DNA of 64,000 nucleotides, taken from Pyrrhoderma lamaoense. Lineage: Eukaryota; Basidiomycota; Agaricomycetes; Hymenochaetales; Hymenochaetaceae. The position numbers and the translations under genes are program-made. Where the stretch lies: assembly GCA_002794735.1 (NCBI GenBank), contig NBAZ01000013.1, positions 124,001-188,000 on the forward strand, read 5' to 3'. The notes under the pieces were generated by a model that was not told where the DNA came from, did no database searches, and was given only the letters and a program-made list of their open reading frames with translations. Position 1 is the stretch's first letter; every line of letters begins with the position of its first letter. Positions 36,455 to 47,905 of the stretch are shown here, in pieces.

Positions 36455-38400
36455 GGTGGTAAAGGTGTGTGGTTTCACAGAGGGTGGTGGCAGGAGAACA
36501 AAAGCAGTCACATATAACACAGTGTGTCACGGAACATACCTATTGTTCTCTTCTTATGACGGTACGCTAGGGCCATTTCAGAAGCTAGATTAGAGAATGG
36601 AGGTTCTTGATGAGTAAGCAGATATAATATCAAGTCCTCCAGTTTCTTGATTGCACAGCCAGACTCTATGGTAATTGTGATAAAATACTGAAGATATGTA
36701 CAACGTTTTTCTTCCTAATAAGAAGGAATGGCTGTAAGCCTTGACACCCATCTCGATCGAGTTTTCTATGAGACAACGATGGGATCTACTAGGAGAACAT
36801 GAAGAGAAGCCTTGGGAGTTACCTGTATCATCGGCTTACAATTCGTATCATAAACTCCGCAAGCATGCACCAATGAATGTATCAGCAACGGCTTATAAGT
36901 ATATATCGAAGTAGAAACCATGAGGAGTACCGAAACCAACAGTGGATGTTTCGAGTAGTGGCCTTGATACTAAGAATATGACAACGGATATAAATCTGCA
37001 TCCGTCCTCTCTCCCGTGATACGCTTTCTGCTAGTGACTAGCTAGAGTATTGATTTTGACGATAATCAACTGCTGCACCACATCCTTCGTTTTACATTAT
37101 TCTACAGAACCGGGCCCATAGTGATGACTGCCCATCTCTTGTCCCATCATCCACACATAAAGTCATGTGCTTTATTGTCTCATACCAGCGCAATAACCAG
37201 TTTGATCGATCACAAGATTATGTTTTCTCTCATGTTTTGCAATTTCTTCTTATCGCCGTATTTTGCATTTCTTGTTAGATGCCAGCCAGGACCAAGATTA
37301 CCCGCAGTTACGTGTCCTAGATCCTATTGTACATCTTATCAAAATATAGATACAGGAGCATCCTATCAGCACGTACAAAGCGAGACCTAACCTAATCGCC
37401 AAAGGGATATGGATGCGGCATGTCTTCATCGGGTGCATCGAGTGAGAGTTGTTGGCCATAGGACGATGATGTCCGCAATGTCGTCTGCAGATGTATGTGA
37501 AAAGTGGGTATGTGATAGGAGATTTTCATTTGCGTTCTCCATTGACATCTAATATTTGAGATCAGGATAGCATCATGACAACATCTCACCGTTGTTTCTG
37601 TGGACATAGGTGCCATTGGACCTCTTATGTGTATGCAAGCGTCTATATCAGAAGATTTCGGTCAGTGTACTGACTCTGAAGGGCTGATGTAGAGAGTCGT
37701 GTAGCCACCATCCTCTCGACAGCTACGGAATTGAGGAATCACGACGGCATATAACTTTTTATAAGGCTCAAAGAGCGCCTTTCAGCTACTGAGTACGTAA
37801 TCACAGAAATCATTGGTCAGCCTCTGATAGAAGTGTAATACTCATAAATCAACCTTCTCTAAGAATCTCTTGTCAAGTAAAGACGTGGTCCTTAGTATCG
37901 CCAACAGTCTTGTCATACAATGTACTGCGGTCTCATCATCACTGTCATGACGCAGATGTGCTACATGGACACGCATGATACGGAGCGTGGTGACGTCATG
38001 GCTTTCACTGTTCATGCTGGTACTGTCGAAGTACCCGTTGGAATTACCGCCGAAGACAAACTGACTCAGACCCGTTTTTATAACCCACAGGTACATTACT
38101 GTCATTAACAGATCTTCACGTCTAAACAGATCTTCACGTCTAATCGGTGGGTACAAAGATTGAAAAAGAGGTATATTGAAAACTTATCTGTAGGTCAGAA
38201 TTGGACCTTCTAAATTGTATTTAGTAACGAGGGCTTGTGGTTTAGAGCCTTGTCTGTAGCTGTAGCTTGAGATAAAAGTATGTCCTTTTCTACCCACCTA
38301 ATCGACTTACAGTACGGTCAGAGTGTAACAAGCTCGTCTGGGAAGCCTAATAAGAAACGAGCAATGGATATAGAGAGTACAGGAGATTATCTTCCTTTGG
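36455..38400. repeat. Long duplicated spacer upstream of K10 (copy 2)
   Basis: It aligns with 13327-15300 upstream of K4. Differences include an 18-base direct duplication at 38107-38142 that copy 1 has only once. The type C promoter element lies at 36504-36532. Homology ends near 38395, well short of the R3 repeat that follows copy 1. Confidence 0.75.
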
Positions 38401-39100
38401 TTTATTGAAGGGTCAGTATTTACATAGTGTAGGGTAAGTTCTTTGCACATTCAATTATTTTTGGAATGTCATTTTTCGCTATCCGTTTTAGCGAACCTTA
38501 GTCTATATACAGGTGGGTATACAAAGGGATGCCAGGCCAGGCACTACATCGAGAATGCTTCCTTAGATTCAGGAGGGAAAATTTCCAAAAAGCATATGCC
38601 GCATACGGTCCTGGCGTCCTTTCATATACCCACATGTACATGTAGAGTTAATTGCAAAAAATGTACGTATAGTTTTTTTATAAATCGCTAACTAGTATTT
38701 CTTGGATACTAAAAGCAAAACCCCATAGATGCAGTGGATGTTACGCTGTTCTTAGAACTGTCTTAGTTAAGATGACTGGATCAGTGCTTTGACTGTATAA
38801 GTATAATATATAAGCTTATAGTAAGCTAGTTATTACTACGTGAGATCTAGTTTTCATGTATTTATAATGATAGATCAAACTGAGGTCTTGCATGACGCCT
38901 AAGCACCTTGTATGTGTGGGAAAAACATTGAAAAAGACATTATTGTGTCTATACCTTACTAAACTTGTGAAAACGAGACAAAAAAGAAAAAAGAAAAAGA
39001 GCAACCAGCCTCGGTACAACTGGCTGTAATTGGACAAATTCATTTACACGTAATAATAATATGTAATAATGTATAAATGTGGTATTATGTGACTAAAAGA
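38401..39100. other. Spacer upstream of K11
   Basis: About 700 bases, A+T-rich, single copy in the window. Short open frames (for example 38443-38691) show no known motif. Nothing else is seen. Confidence 0.5.
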
Positions 39101-39144
39101 ACGTTGCGTATCGCGTCATGCATGTGACTACTCGCGTCGCTCAC
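39101..39144 (+). promoter_or_regulatory. CGCG/GTGAC promoter element of K11
   Basis: GCGTATCGCGTCATGCATGTGAC and CTCGCGTCGCTCAC lie 20-63 bases before the K11 ATG, on the opposite strand from all other copies. The motif turned round with the gene, which supports it being a promoter part. Confidence 0.5.
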
Positions 39145-39163
39145 AAGAATAACCTCTTCTATC

Positions 39164-42100
39164 ATGGCACTGAACCAGAAACGTACTTCCCGAGCTCAAA
39201 CACGCCCCAAGGGAAACAAAAAGACTCCCAAGTATACGTCTCCATATAATCGACAAAGGTAACACAAGTGCTTGTCTCATAAGGTGTAGAGGCTCAAAGT
39301 TTAATTCAGCGAATTCGTTGTATCCACAGATTCCTTGTCCAAAGGGCAAGCAAGGGGAAGGAAGGAGTTGTTCATGAAGAAAGAAGTGATAAACTTAGAT
39401 CAAGAGGCTCTAAACCACACAATTTCAACTCTTCGATTTATACCCAAGAAGCCGTATCAGATCAAATGCCAAAAGTGGCCGAGAAATGCACAGTAGTGAA
39501 AGAAAGATTAGGTAAAGAACCTAAAACGTATCACCTGTATGTGCAGCCTGAATGTGAGAATATCACTGAGTGCGTTGGAGGTGAAGTCGCTCAGGACTCG
39601 ATGGCATACTTCTTCGAACATATTTTACCCCCTATACGACCGGAATTCGATATCGATCAGATCTTGGAATATTGTGTCAAAGACAACGTACTTGTGAGGA
39701 ATAGGCGGAAAAAATCATATTCCTGGAAATGTATCCCATTGCGCTCTAATCTTCGCAACGCTCATGAGAACGAAGCTTATAAGACACCGCTTGCGAAATT
39801 ATTTGATGCAATAACTAAGGCGGCTTTGAAGAGTACAAAATCTCAAAAGCTAAAACCTACGTGTTATATCCATTCGGGTGGAAAGAGAGCTATATGGTCT
39901 ATGAGAGACAGCGAGATCGATTCTGACGCCCATTTGTTCCTAGACAGTCCCAACGACCCTTATCGCAAGAAGCACGACGGAAAGACCTGGTATGAATCTG
40001 CCTTTAGTCTTTATCTAAATATGTCTACAAACTCTTCAAATGATCGATACCAGGTAGCTTGTATGATATCGCTGGCTCTTGATACTGATACCTTTTTCTT
40101 ATAGAATACGGAGCAGATACTCCGCAGTATCCATCATTGTATGGCCATCGATCCATGTCGTAGATTCACACTCGGAGCAACCATTGAAGGTCGGCAAGTG
40201 AAATTGTGGTTCTATAATCGAAGTATAATAATATGCAGCGAGGAATTTGACTTCGACACCGTATGTTCCACCAGTCTGCTTGTCTATGATTTCCGACAAA
40301 AAATTTCACAGGTTCCAAGGACAATGATCAAAGTTGTTCTTTCTCTCGTATTTGCAGACAAAGTCGATTTGGGCTGGGATCCGACACTAGCTGCGAAATA
40401 TGACGGTAAGCAGCGCCTGTTTGACATTGAGGTTGATGGAAACCACTACAAGACAAGCTCGACAAACATCCTATCGGAGACGAAAGCGGATGAAATATAT
40501 ACTTCTGCGACTCGGATATTCAAAGCGTTTACTGGAGACGATAAGGAGGAGAAGAAGCCGGTAGTTATCAAGGACTACTGGCCTTCAGATGAAAACGAAA
40601 CGGAGGATGTTGTACGGCGAAAAATTTTGGAGGATATTAGTGATGTGGATGAACGTTGTTTGTTCGAAAAATTGACATTGACGCCTATTGGGTTTGGGAG
40701 AGTCAAAGTGGGTAATCAAGAGGATCACACTGAAAGGACCATCCTCCGTTGTAAAGGTCCAACAGATAGGTTTAAAATACGTGCTTCAGATAGTGAAGCT
40801 GGGAGCAAGAGTAGTTCAAGCTTGGAGTCCGAAGAATACAAAGAAGAGGTGAACGAACAAACACAGGAGTTGTATCGAGGATTGGTGAGGAACCGAAGAA
40901 GGACCTACTTCCACCGCTGGCATTATCGAATAGTGTACAAGGAATACGCAATACCGTACCATAAGTTACGGAATTTGGATGATATGCTTTCAGTTCTTGT
41001 TTCTGCGGTGAAAGGCAAGTGCTCCCGCAACTAATACCTTTGGATATGACTAAGAAAAGTTGTAGCTCTATCTATTATTCACAAGGCGGGATGGGTGCAC
41101 CGAGACCTTAGTCCAGGAAATCTATACTTATATATCGATCCAGACACCGGTGAAAAGCGGGGTATCGTTGGAGATCTGGAGTTTGCGAAAAGAGTCGGTA
41201 CTGGTGGCGTGTGTGACATGCGAATTGTGAGACATACTTTGGCCATCTGGTTAAGCAAATAACAACACTTACTACTATCATTCCTGATGAGCAGGGTACA
41301 CCAGATTTCATGGCTATTGAACCTATGACTCAAAAGTATCAATTTATTCTCAAAAAGGCGGATACCCAAACGGCGAGCTACAAAAAAATACAACCCCTTG
41401 AAGACTTTGATAATAACTTTGCTAACACCGTGGATCGTAAACGTTTACCAGTAAGTGAAAACAAAGGAATTTGGGTCAATTACCTCCACGACATAGAATC
41501 CATATGGTGGATCGTAATTTGGACTCTTTTTACATATCAAGAAGCTTCACTGGTCAGATCAAAGTCAAAGGAGTATAAAAAATTAAGAGACGACCAGAGG
41601 TATACTAGCACGCTATTGTTTTCTGGGTACCCAAGCGCTCAGTATCGCAAGGACTTCTTCACGGACCCTGACTCCTTCATGAGTCACATCGATAATGCCC
41701 CTAATCACCTGCGTGGACTAAAAGCATTCTCAATGACTTTCAGAAAAATTCTTCTTCAGCATTATTGGGAAGAGGAAAATAAAGGAGTTGACCCTATATT
41801 AGTGACGGATGGGGATTAATACACAAAGAGATCTTAGGACTTCTCACTACAAAACTTCCTCAAGGCAGTCACAATATTGATATCGAGACTATTCAGAGGC
41901 AACCGGCGAAAAAAGACGAGGAAATGAATCCCAAACGAACGACGCATGATACCCGAGATGATGCTGGACAGCAAGCAAAAAGACGAAGGTACGTTATCGT
42001 GGCCTATTGATCATTATAAATTAAAATGATTTAACTTTTCGTTTATAAAAGAATTGCGAAGAAGGCAAAGGAGCCAGACTCAGAGCGCGTATCTCCCAAC

Positions 42101-42280
42101 ATAAATCAAAGTGTAGCTAGGGGTCCAAGAGTTGAGAAGGGGGTATGGTTTTGAGGTCTGGACTTAATTGTGGGGACAATAGAGCTCATACTCGGAGAAG
42201 AAGACCTGAAAGAAGGAGAGGACTAGCAACGGTTGAGAATCGGCGAATAACGAATAACGAGAACTATGTCCAAAAAATAG
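39164..42280 (+). pseudogene. K11: type D FunK1 protein kinase, inverted, broken in the last two exons
   Basis: This is the only plus-strand copy. Predicted exons: 39164-39258, 39330-40053 (or from 39310 with a one-base loss), 40105-40260, 40312-41014, 41060-41226, 41295-41988, 42052 to about 42280. Intron 4 has a GC donor (41015-41020, GCAAGT). Exons 1-5 are open, with AYFFEHILPP, MAIDPCRRFTLGA, VVIKDYWPSD, HRDLSPGN and VGDLEFAKRVG. Exon 6 stops at 41817 because one base is missing in GGGG (41811-41814); the expected sequence continues afterwards. Exon 7 changes frame at the G run 42139-42143 before MVLRSG, and again at a 7-base duplication (cgaataa twice, 42244-42257) inside the ENRRITR motif. 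Three lesions in the 3' end make a pseudogene likely, perhaps with an intact N-lobe fragment still made. Confidence 0.83.
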
Positions 42281-42296
42281 TAAACGTGCTTGAATA

Positions 42297-42837
42297 ATAT
42301 TATCAAGTCCATAGTGATCTACTCCTCCGTAACCTTGCAAGGTATCGTAGTGACTTTTAGCTATAACTCTTAATTTATTGAATAATGTTTCATATGTCTG
42401 CCATTCATTTTTACACTAATTGCTAATCACTCTCGCTACTATAACTGCTTTCCAATAGAACTTTTGTAACTTGATAGACTATAAATAAGTAACCCATATG
42501 TACACGTATTTGAACTGTGTCTATATTTTTTGGCACGCATCAATTGCTTATATTCTTTATACTTATCACGATGACCCACAAGTTCAAGGTTTTGCACGTA
42601 GTGTTATACTCAAAATATAGTGTCATTATTTTCATACAAGACACTCGATCTTGGAAAAGATGGTAGGTTCTATAACAACCCAGGTGGCTGTCTTTCATAC
42701 TCCAAAAAATGCAAGCAAAAATTATAACCCACAATTCTGTGATAATAATAAACGATGATATCGTAGAAATTCCCAAAAGGTCAATGCCAAGATCAAAACA
42801 AGAGTACGGTGTAGGACCAGCTGAGTGTTTGTCCGGT
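42297..42837. other. 3' flank of K11
   Basis: About 540 A+T-rich bases without a gene. Several candidate poly(A) contexts exist. No second copy is seen in the window. Confidence 0.45.
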
Positions 42838-43689
42838 CGTAGTGCATTTATAATGCACTTTGTAACTCGCCCAGAAAGTCCATTGCTACTACTCGGCCGT
42901 GCGCCTGGTCCATTTCTCTTTCTATTTAGCTTCGCTTTCTACTCTTACTCGAGGATAGGGTTAGTTTATATGCCCCCTCGCAACTGATAGCTTAAACCAT
43001 TTGTCCAGTGGCATATAGCCACCTAGAAACCATGTTTTCCTCATTATCTATCCTTTATCTCGCGTTCGATAAGTAAGCCTCCAGACTTGAGGCCGTAGTT
43101 AATCAGTGAATTCCCCCATTCAATCTTACCCCCCCCCTCGAAGTAGCTCTCTGTCTGTACTTACTACTCTATGTCTTTATTGGGCTGCCCGGACTGTATC
43201 GAACTACAGCTTCGGTCGGGTCTCTGTTTCATACGTTTCCACGTCTTTAACTAGTCTGTGAAGTCTCAGCTCGCCCCATGGTCTCTATCTTTCTCTACGC
43301 TTCGGCCGAAGTCGAGTTCCTCGTTTTTAGGCCCTCAAAACTGAGCCAGAGCATCGTGCCTGGTGTAGGCAGACTCTAAATTCCAAGTCCTCGTCACTAA
43401 ATACGACTAAAAGGTCCAACCCTAACGTAAAGATAAGTTTTCAGTAGGCTCTCCGGTTAGAAAGTGCGTAACAAAAGCACTACGACTGGCCATCTACTTA
43501 GCTGGTCCTACAATATACTGCAACTTACAGAACAATCGGACCTCATTTTTTTTTTTTGCTTTCCCAATCATCCTGGGTTTTGTCCTTGGTCTGACGTCAT
43601 GTCGCACCACTTTATGTATCTACCTATCAAGTGGCTCGTTGATGTTCTTATAAGATGTCCCTGTTTGGCCTTCTCATGATTCACGTATT
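42838..43689. repeat. Dispersed repeat R3, rearranged copy at 43 kb
   Basis: The arm at 42838-43104 is the inverse of 15303-15574. The arm at 43459-43689 is a direct match to 15555-15775. Between them lie about 350 bases (43105-43458), including a C-rich run near 43130, that are not in the first copy. The right arm joins directly to the spacer family at about 43690. No coding frame is recognised. Confidence 0.65.
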
Positions 43690-44387
43690 GGATGATGATG
43701 TCCGCTTTATCATCTGTACGCTTAGATGAAAATGAGAAGTGAGTGATTGAAAATTATTAATTGTGTATATTCTCCATTGACTTCGGTTAATCGAGTTCAG
43801 GACAGCGTCGTAACTTGGGTGCCGCTGAACACGCACGCTACGGCGTGTAAAATCATAAACCCAATATTCTCACGCAACTGTGTACGTTATATGGGTGTTA
43901 CATCTTTTCCTTAGCTTGTTGCAGTGATAGCATCATTTCCTAGATACATATATGATATACGCAACATACGTTCCAGCAGCTGCACGGTCGACTTCTTGGT
44001 ACGTACCAATTCAAAGTGATAACTAACTAATGAGAATGGAAGTTACTATTCGAGAAGCTGCATCTTAGGCTGTTTGTAACACCGGGGAAATTGCACCGTT
44101 GATAAGTGTTAAGAACTTTGTACTTGAGTATCGCAGAAAGAGCTGAACAAATAGCTATTATGACGACGTCATGACTTTCGTCATTCAGTGGCCACTTCAA
44201 CTTCGTATATAACCTACAAGGGCTTATAGTGTACACATGGTAGACATGAAGACAGACGACGACATTTGAGAATGAAAGACGGCGGAACAAGCATCCAAGT
44301 TAATTGAAATGACATAAAGCAGGAAATTGTACAGAAATTGAGGTATAAGTCGAAACAAAAAAACTGATCATACACAATAATTTAATA
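43690..44387. repeat. Spacer downstream of K12, short member of the spacer family
   Basis: It matches the right part of 1925-3216 and of 54698-56545. It holds the 3' flank of K12. A minus-strand frame MFRRLSFSNVVVCLHVYH recurs in all three copies (2858-3109, 44027-44290, 56233-56439) but with different lengths and ends, so I treat it as non-coding. Confidence 0.65.
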
Positions 44388-47300
44388 TCACTTTAGTCGC
44401 TTTCGTGACTTTTTCGTTGTTATTTTCTTGTTTGGATGAGCCGTCCGACTGTTATCAGTGCCGGTATTCGTTTCCACTATTTTGGCAATTTTCTTTGCCA
44501 TAGATCTAGTTAGTATTCGATTAGTTAGATCACTCTTCACTACCACTTCTTCTTTTGATTTAACACGACCTCGAGATCGCGCCTTATGAGTCGGTTTATT
44601 CTGTACACAATTCAAGCCCGACCTTAGCTTCATTCCCCCTGCCTCCTCACTCGACCTTATAACATTAATTTGATCCAAGGCTGAAGGAGCTAGGCTAGAA
44701 CCTAGTTCGTCGGGCTCTTCTGTCACCCTGATAGTAGTACGTCATTACAGGAACAATGATGTTAAGAATCGTCTTGATGGGATACGTACTGTCGCTGCTC
44801 TACCGACTGCTCGTCGTCGTCATCTCTACTATCCTGGCTTGGATGGGCCTCGTTACTGATATAATGCGTATCCTCTCTAGTAATCTTGACCTTGATGCCA
44901 CGTCGCGGAACTCTGCTTAAGGAATCTAAAATCTCGATATGTAAGGAACCATTGTTGTCCAGCAGGATAGGCCCCTTGATATCTTTCTCTTCTTCTGTGT
45001 ACCATGAAAGCAGCGAATCTCTAACCGACGCGATTAGAGCTTTGAAGTCCATAAAGAGATCGGAAGAATGCTGAAGGAGATTTATGATATCTGTACTATT
45101 GTAGAAGAAGGGTAATCGATAATCAAATTTCATACGCCCGGGGAACAATAAACTAGCGCAGTGAGCTTGAGATTTTCTCTTTTTTCTACTGACCGCAGAG
45201 GTTGAACTAGCACTTGAGTCTTCATAGAAGTTGAAAAACGTCCAGACCATTATCCACCAAATCGATTCAAGATCATGAAGATAGTTGAACCAAAATCGTA
45301 CACGTGTTGCAGATTTGATCTCCTTTACCATAGCAAGTGCAGCTTTAAATATGTCATCGGGATTACCAGTGTTTACATCTAGTTTAAGGCTATCGTTTGG
45401 AGGCCTAGACTTGTAACTCTGTAACATAATCTCGACAGCCATGAAATCTGGAGTTCCCTATCAAACAGATATTAGCGTCAGTCTACTTTAATTTCAATGA
45501 AAACTTACTATCCTACCATCAGGCTCAACCCCTGTTCCGACCCTCTTTGCAAACTCAAGATCCCCAACAAGCCCTCGCTTCTCCCCACTATCGGGATCAG
45601 TATATAAGTATAAATTACCAGGACTAAGATCTCGATGCACCCATCCTGCCTTGTGGATAACCGATAAAACTGTGACAATTCAGGTACGCTCGATACTTGG
45701 ACAAGACCACACTCACCTTTCACAGCACATTCCAGAACTAGGAGCATGTCATCCAAATTATCTAGCTTGTCATATGGGATTGCATATTCCTTATACACAA
45801 TACGATAATGCCAACGATGGTGATGAGCTGTCCTTCTATTGTCCTCTAGTTGTCGACCCGCATCTTGACCTCCACCACCCTTCTTCTGTTTTCTGATTCC
45901 GAAGTCCGCTGCCCTAAATCCGGCCCCACCAACAAACATTCTGTTTTGTGCTTTGATTACGTGCCTTTTGAGGGACTTTTACCGCGAAGAATAGTCTTCT
46001 CTGTGTGATCTTCTTCCCCTCTGACTTTCACCCTTCCAGATGCAACTGGAGTTAATGTCATACTTAGGACGATATCTCGCTCTTCTGCATCACTGATATC
46101 ATCCAGGATCATATCACGTATCACATCCTCAGCGTGGTCCTCCTCTACTAGCCAGAAGTCTTTAATGACTACTGGATATTTCTTGTCTTTATCATCAATT
46201 CGGAGTGCCTTAAATATCCGATTTGCAGAAGTATGGACTCCTCTTGCTCTGTGATCTGAGAGGGTGTTATTCGAGCTTGTCCGGTAATGTTTTCCAGATA
46301 CCTCAAATTCAAGAAGACGTTTCCCGCCATCATACTTTGCATTCACAGTTGGATCCCATCCGAGATCGCACTTGTCTGCGAATATAAGAGAGAGGACTAT
46401 CTTGACCATTGTTTCCGGATCCTGTGATGACAATAGTCAGAAAATTGAAGTGCTCAGAAAAATAACCCTTACAGAGTAGAAATCAAACTCTTCGCTACAC
46501 ATGATTGTACTACGAGTGTACAACCACAGTCTCATCTGTGTTTCTTCAATAGTTGCTCCGAGGGTGAATCGGCGGCATGGGTCAATGGCCATTTGATGGT
46601 GAAGACTCTGAAGTATGTGTTCTATATTCTGTGGTATTGTATTTGTTAGAACAGATTCCGCAATGGCTACGCTCGATGCCTTACCTCAGATTTGTCCTTC
46701 TTCGCTTTGTTGTGAATACTGAAAGCAGTATTATACCATAGTTCTTCATCGCGTCCATCTAGACACGTATCGTCTGCATTATTCAGGAATATATGAGCAT
46801 CAGCTCTGACGTCGCCATCTACTGTCGGCCACATGTCACGGTTCTCATCACAATCGAGGAAGCACGTTGGGTTTGGTTTTGGAGATTCTGAGTCCAGTAC
46901 TGCTTCGGTAATCACATCAAATATTCTCTTGAGTAGTTTGACATGGTCCTCTTTCTCTTGGCGGTCACTGCCTTTAGTACTAAGTGGTGAGAGCGTCCAC
47001 GAGTACTTCTTTGTGCGACCATCTCTCTTCAGTGTCTTGTTCTTGATACACTTTTTCAGTATACCTCCGATGTCAAGCTCTGATCGTGAGGGAGGTAGTA
47101 CATGCCTGAGAAAGTATTCTACTGACTCCATCCATACGACACCACCGATGCACTCAGTAATGTTTTCACGAAGGGCCTCAACATACAAGTAATTGATCCG
47201 AGGGCTTCTATCTGACGCATCACTTTTTGGTGTAGTGGTCTCTGCCAATTCCGATCTTTTGTTTGAGACCATGGCTCCGTCAGAGTGAGCGTGTACATCT

Positions 47301-47507
47301 TCTACCTTTCCCTTTCCTCGCCTCTTGGATTCCTTGATATCGATGGATTTGCTGTATTCGATAGTTAGCATCATCTGGGACGAAGCGTGCTTTACATTAC
47401 CCTTCGAGTATATGTGCGCCCAGTTCCCTCCTCTTATTAGGGTATCTGTGACTGCCGGAATATGATGACCCTCCTTTAGCATTTTCACTATTTTTATTCA
47501 TTGTCAT
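44388..47507 (-). pseudogene. K12: type A FunK1 protein kinase with a frameshift and a lost splice donor
   Basis: Predicted exons: 47401-47507, 46685-47351, 46473-46628, 45717-46421, 45509-45669, 44778-45457, 44388-44727. Exon 4 is 705 bases against 706 in K2 and K15; one G is missing in the GAGGGG of the LRGKSPLK region (about 45970-45974), so the frame is lost before HRDLSPGN. At the end of exon 6 the donor GTAAGA of K2 and K15 is TCAAGA here (plus-strand 44772-44777), so intron 6 cannot be spliced in the usual way. Read-through would give RQYVSHQDDS and a stop. Exons 1 and 2 are nearly those of K2, while the stretch after FMAVEIM differs strongly from K2. It is first in the third A-B-C unit. 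Confidence 0.85.
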
Positions 47508-47535
47508 ATGGAAGGAGGAAGAGTTGAGTGGGCAC

Positions 47536-47553
47536 GGTCACGACGCGACACGC
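47536..47553 (-). promoter_or_regulatory. ACGCGA/GTCAC element upstream of K12
   Basis: Identical 18 bases to the element of K2 at the same distance from the ATG, although K12 itself is broken. Confidence 0.5.
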
Positions 47554-47905
47554 AACTCAATCTTGAATGCATACTCTTCAACCGATGCGCAAACATACTT
47601 TGTGTATTTCCTTCGTGAATCTGATTCATAGGAGTTCTGTTATTCATTTTGGTTTAAATCTCCCAGATGCTTACGCTTGCAGTCGTACTTATAAATGTGA
47701 TATGTGAAAGCGGATTATGTTTTTGGGTGCAGATATTCTACTGATGCATGTAGATGCGTGTGGACAGAGGTAAATATACATGTATAGTCAGCTGTATAAG
47801 ATACAGAACATTGGTGAAAGTATGAATATAACGAAATAAGTATAGGGATGCAATGTGTGAGTGTGTAAAACAAAAATAAAGATACGTGTACAAGTTGATA
47901 TAATG

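Noticed and set aside
39310..39330. Frameshift at the start of exon 2 in K11
   Set aside because: An alternative acceptor at 39329/39330 keeps the frame open, so this is not counted as a lesion.
43105..43458. Possible RNA gene in the middle of R3 at 43 kb
   Set aside because: I looked for tRNA-like arms and conserved boxes and found none that pair convincingly.
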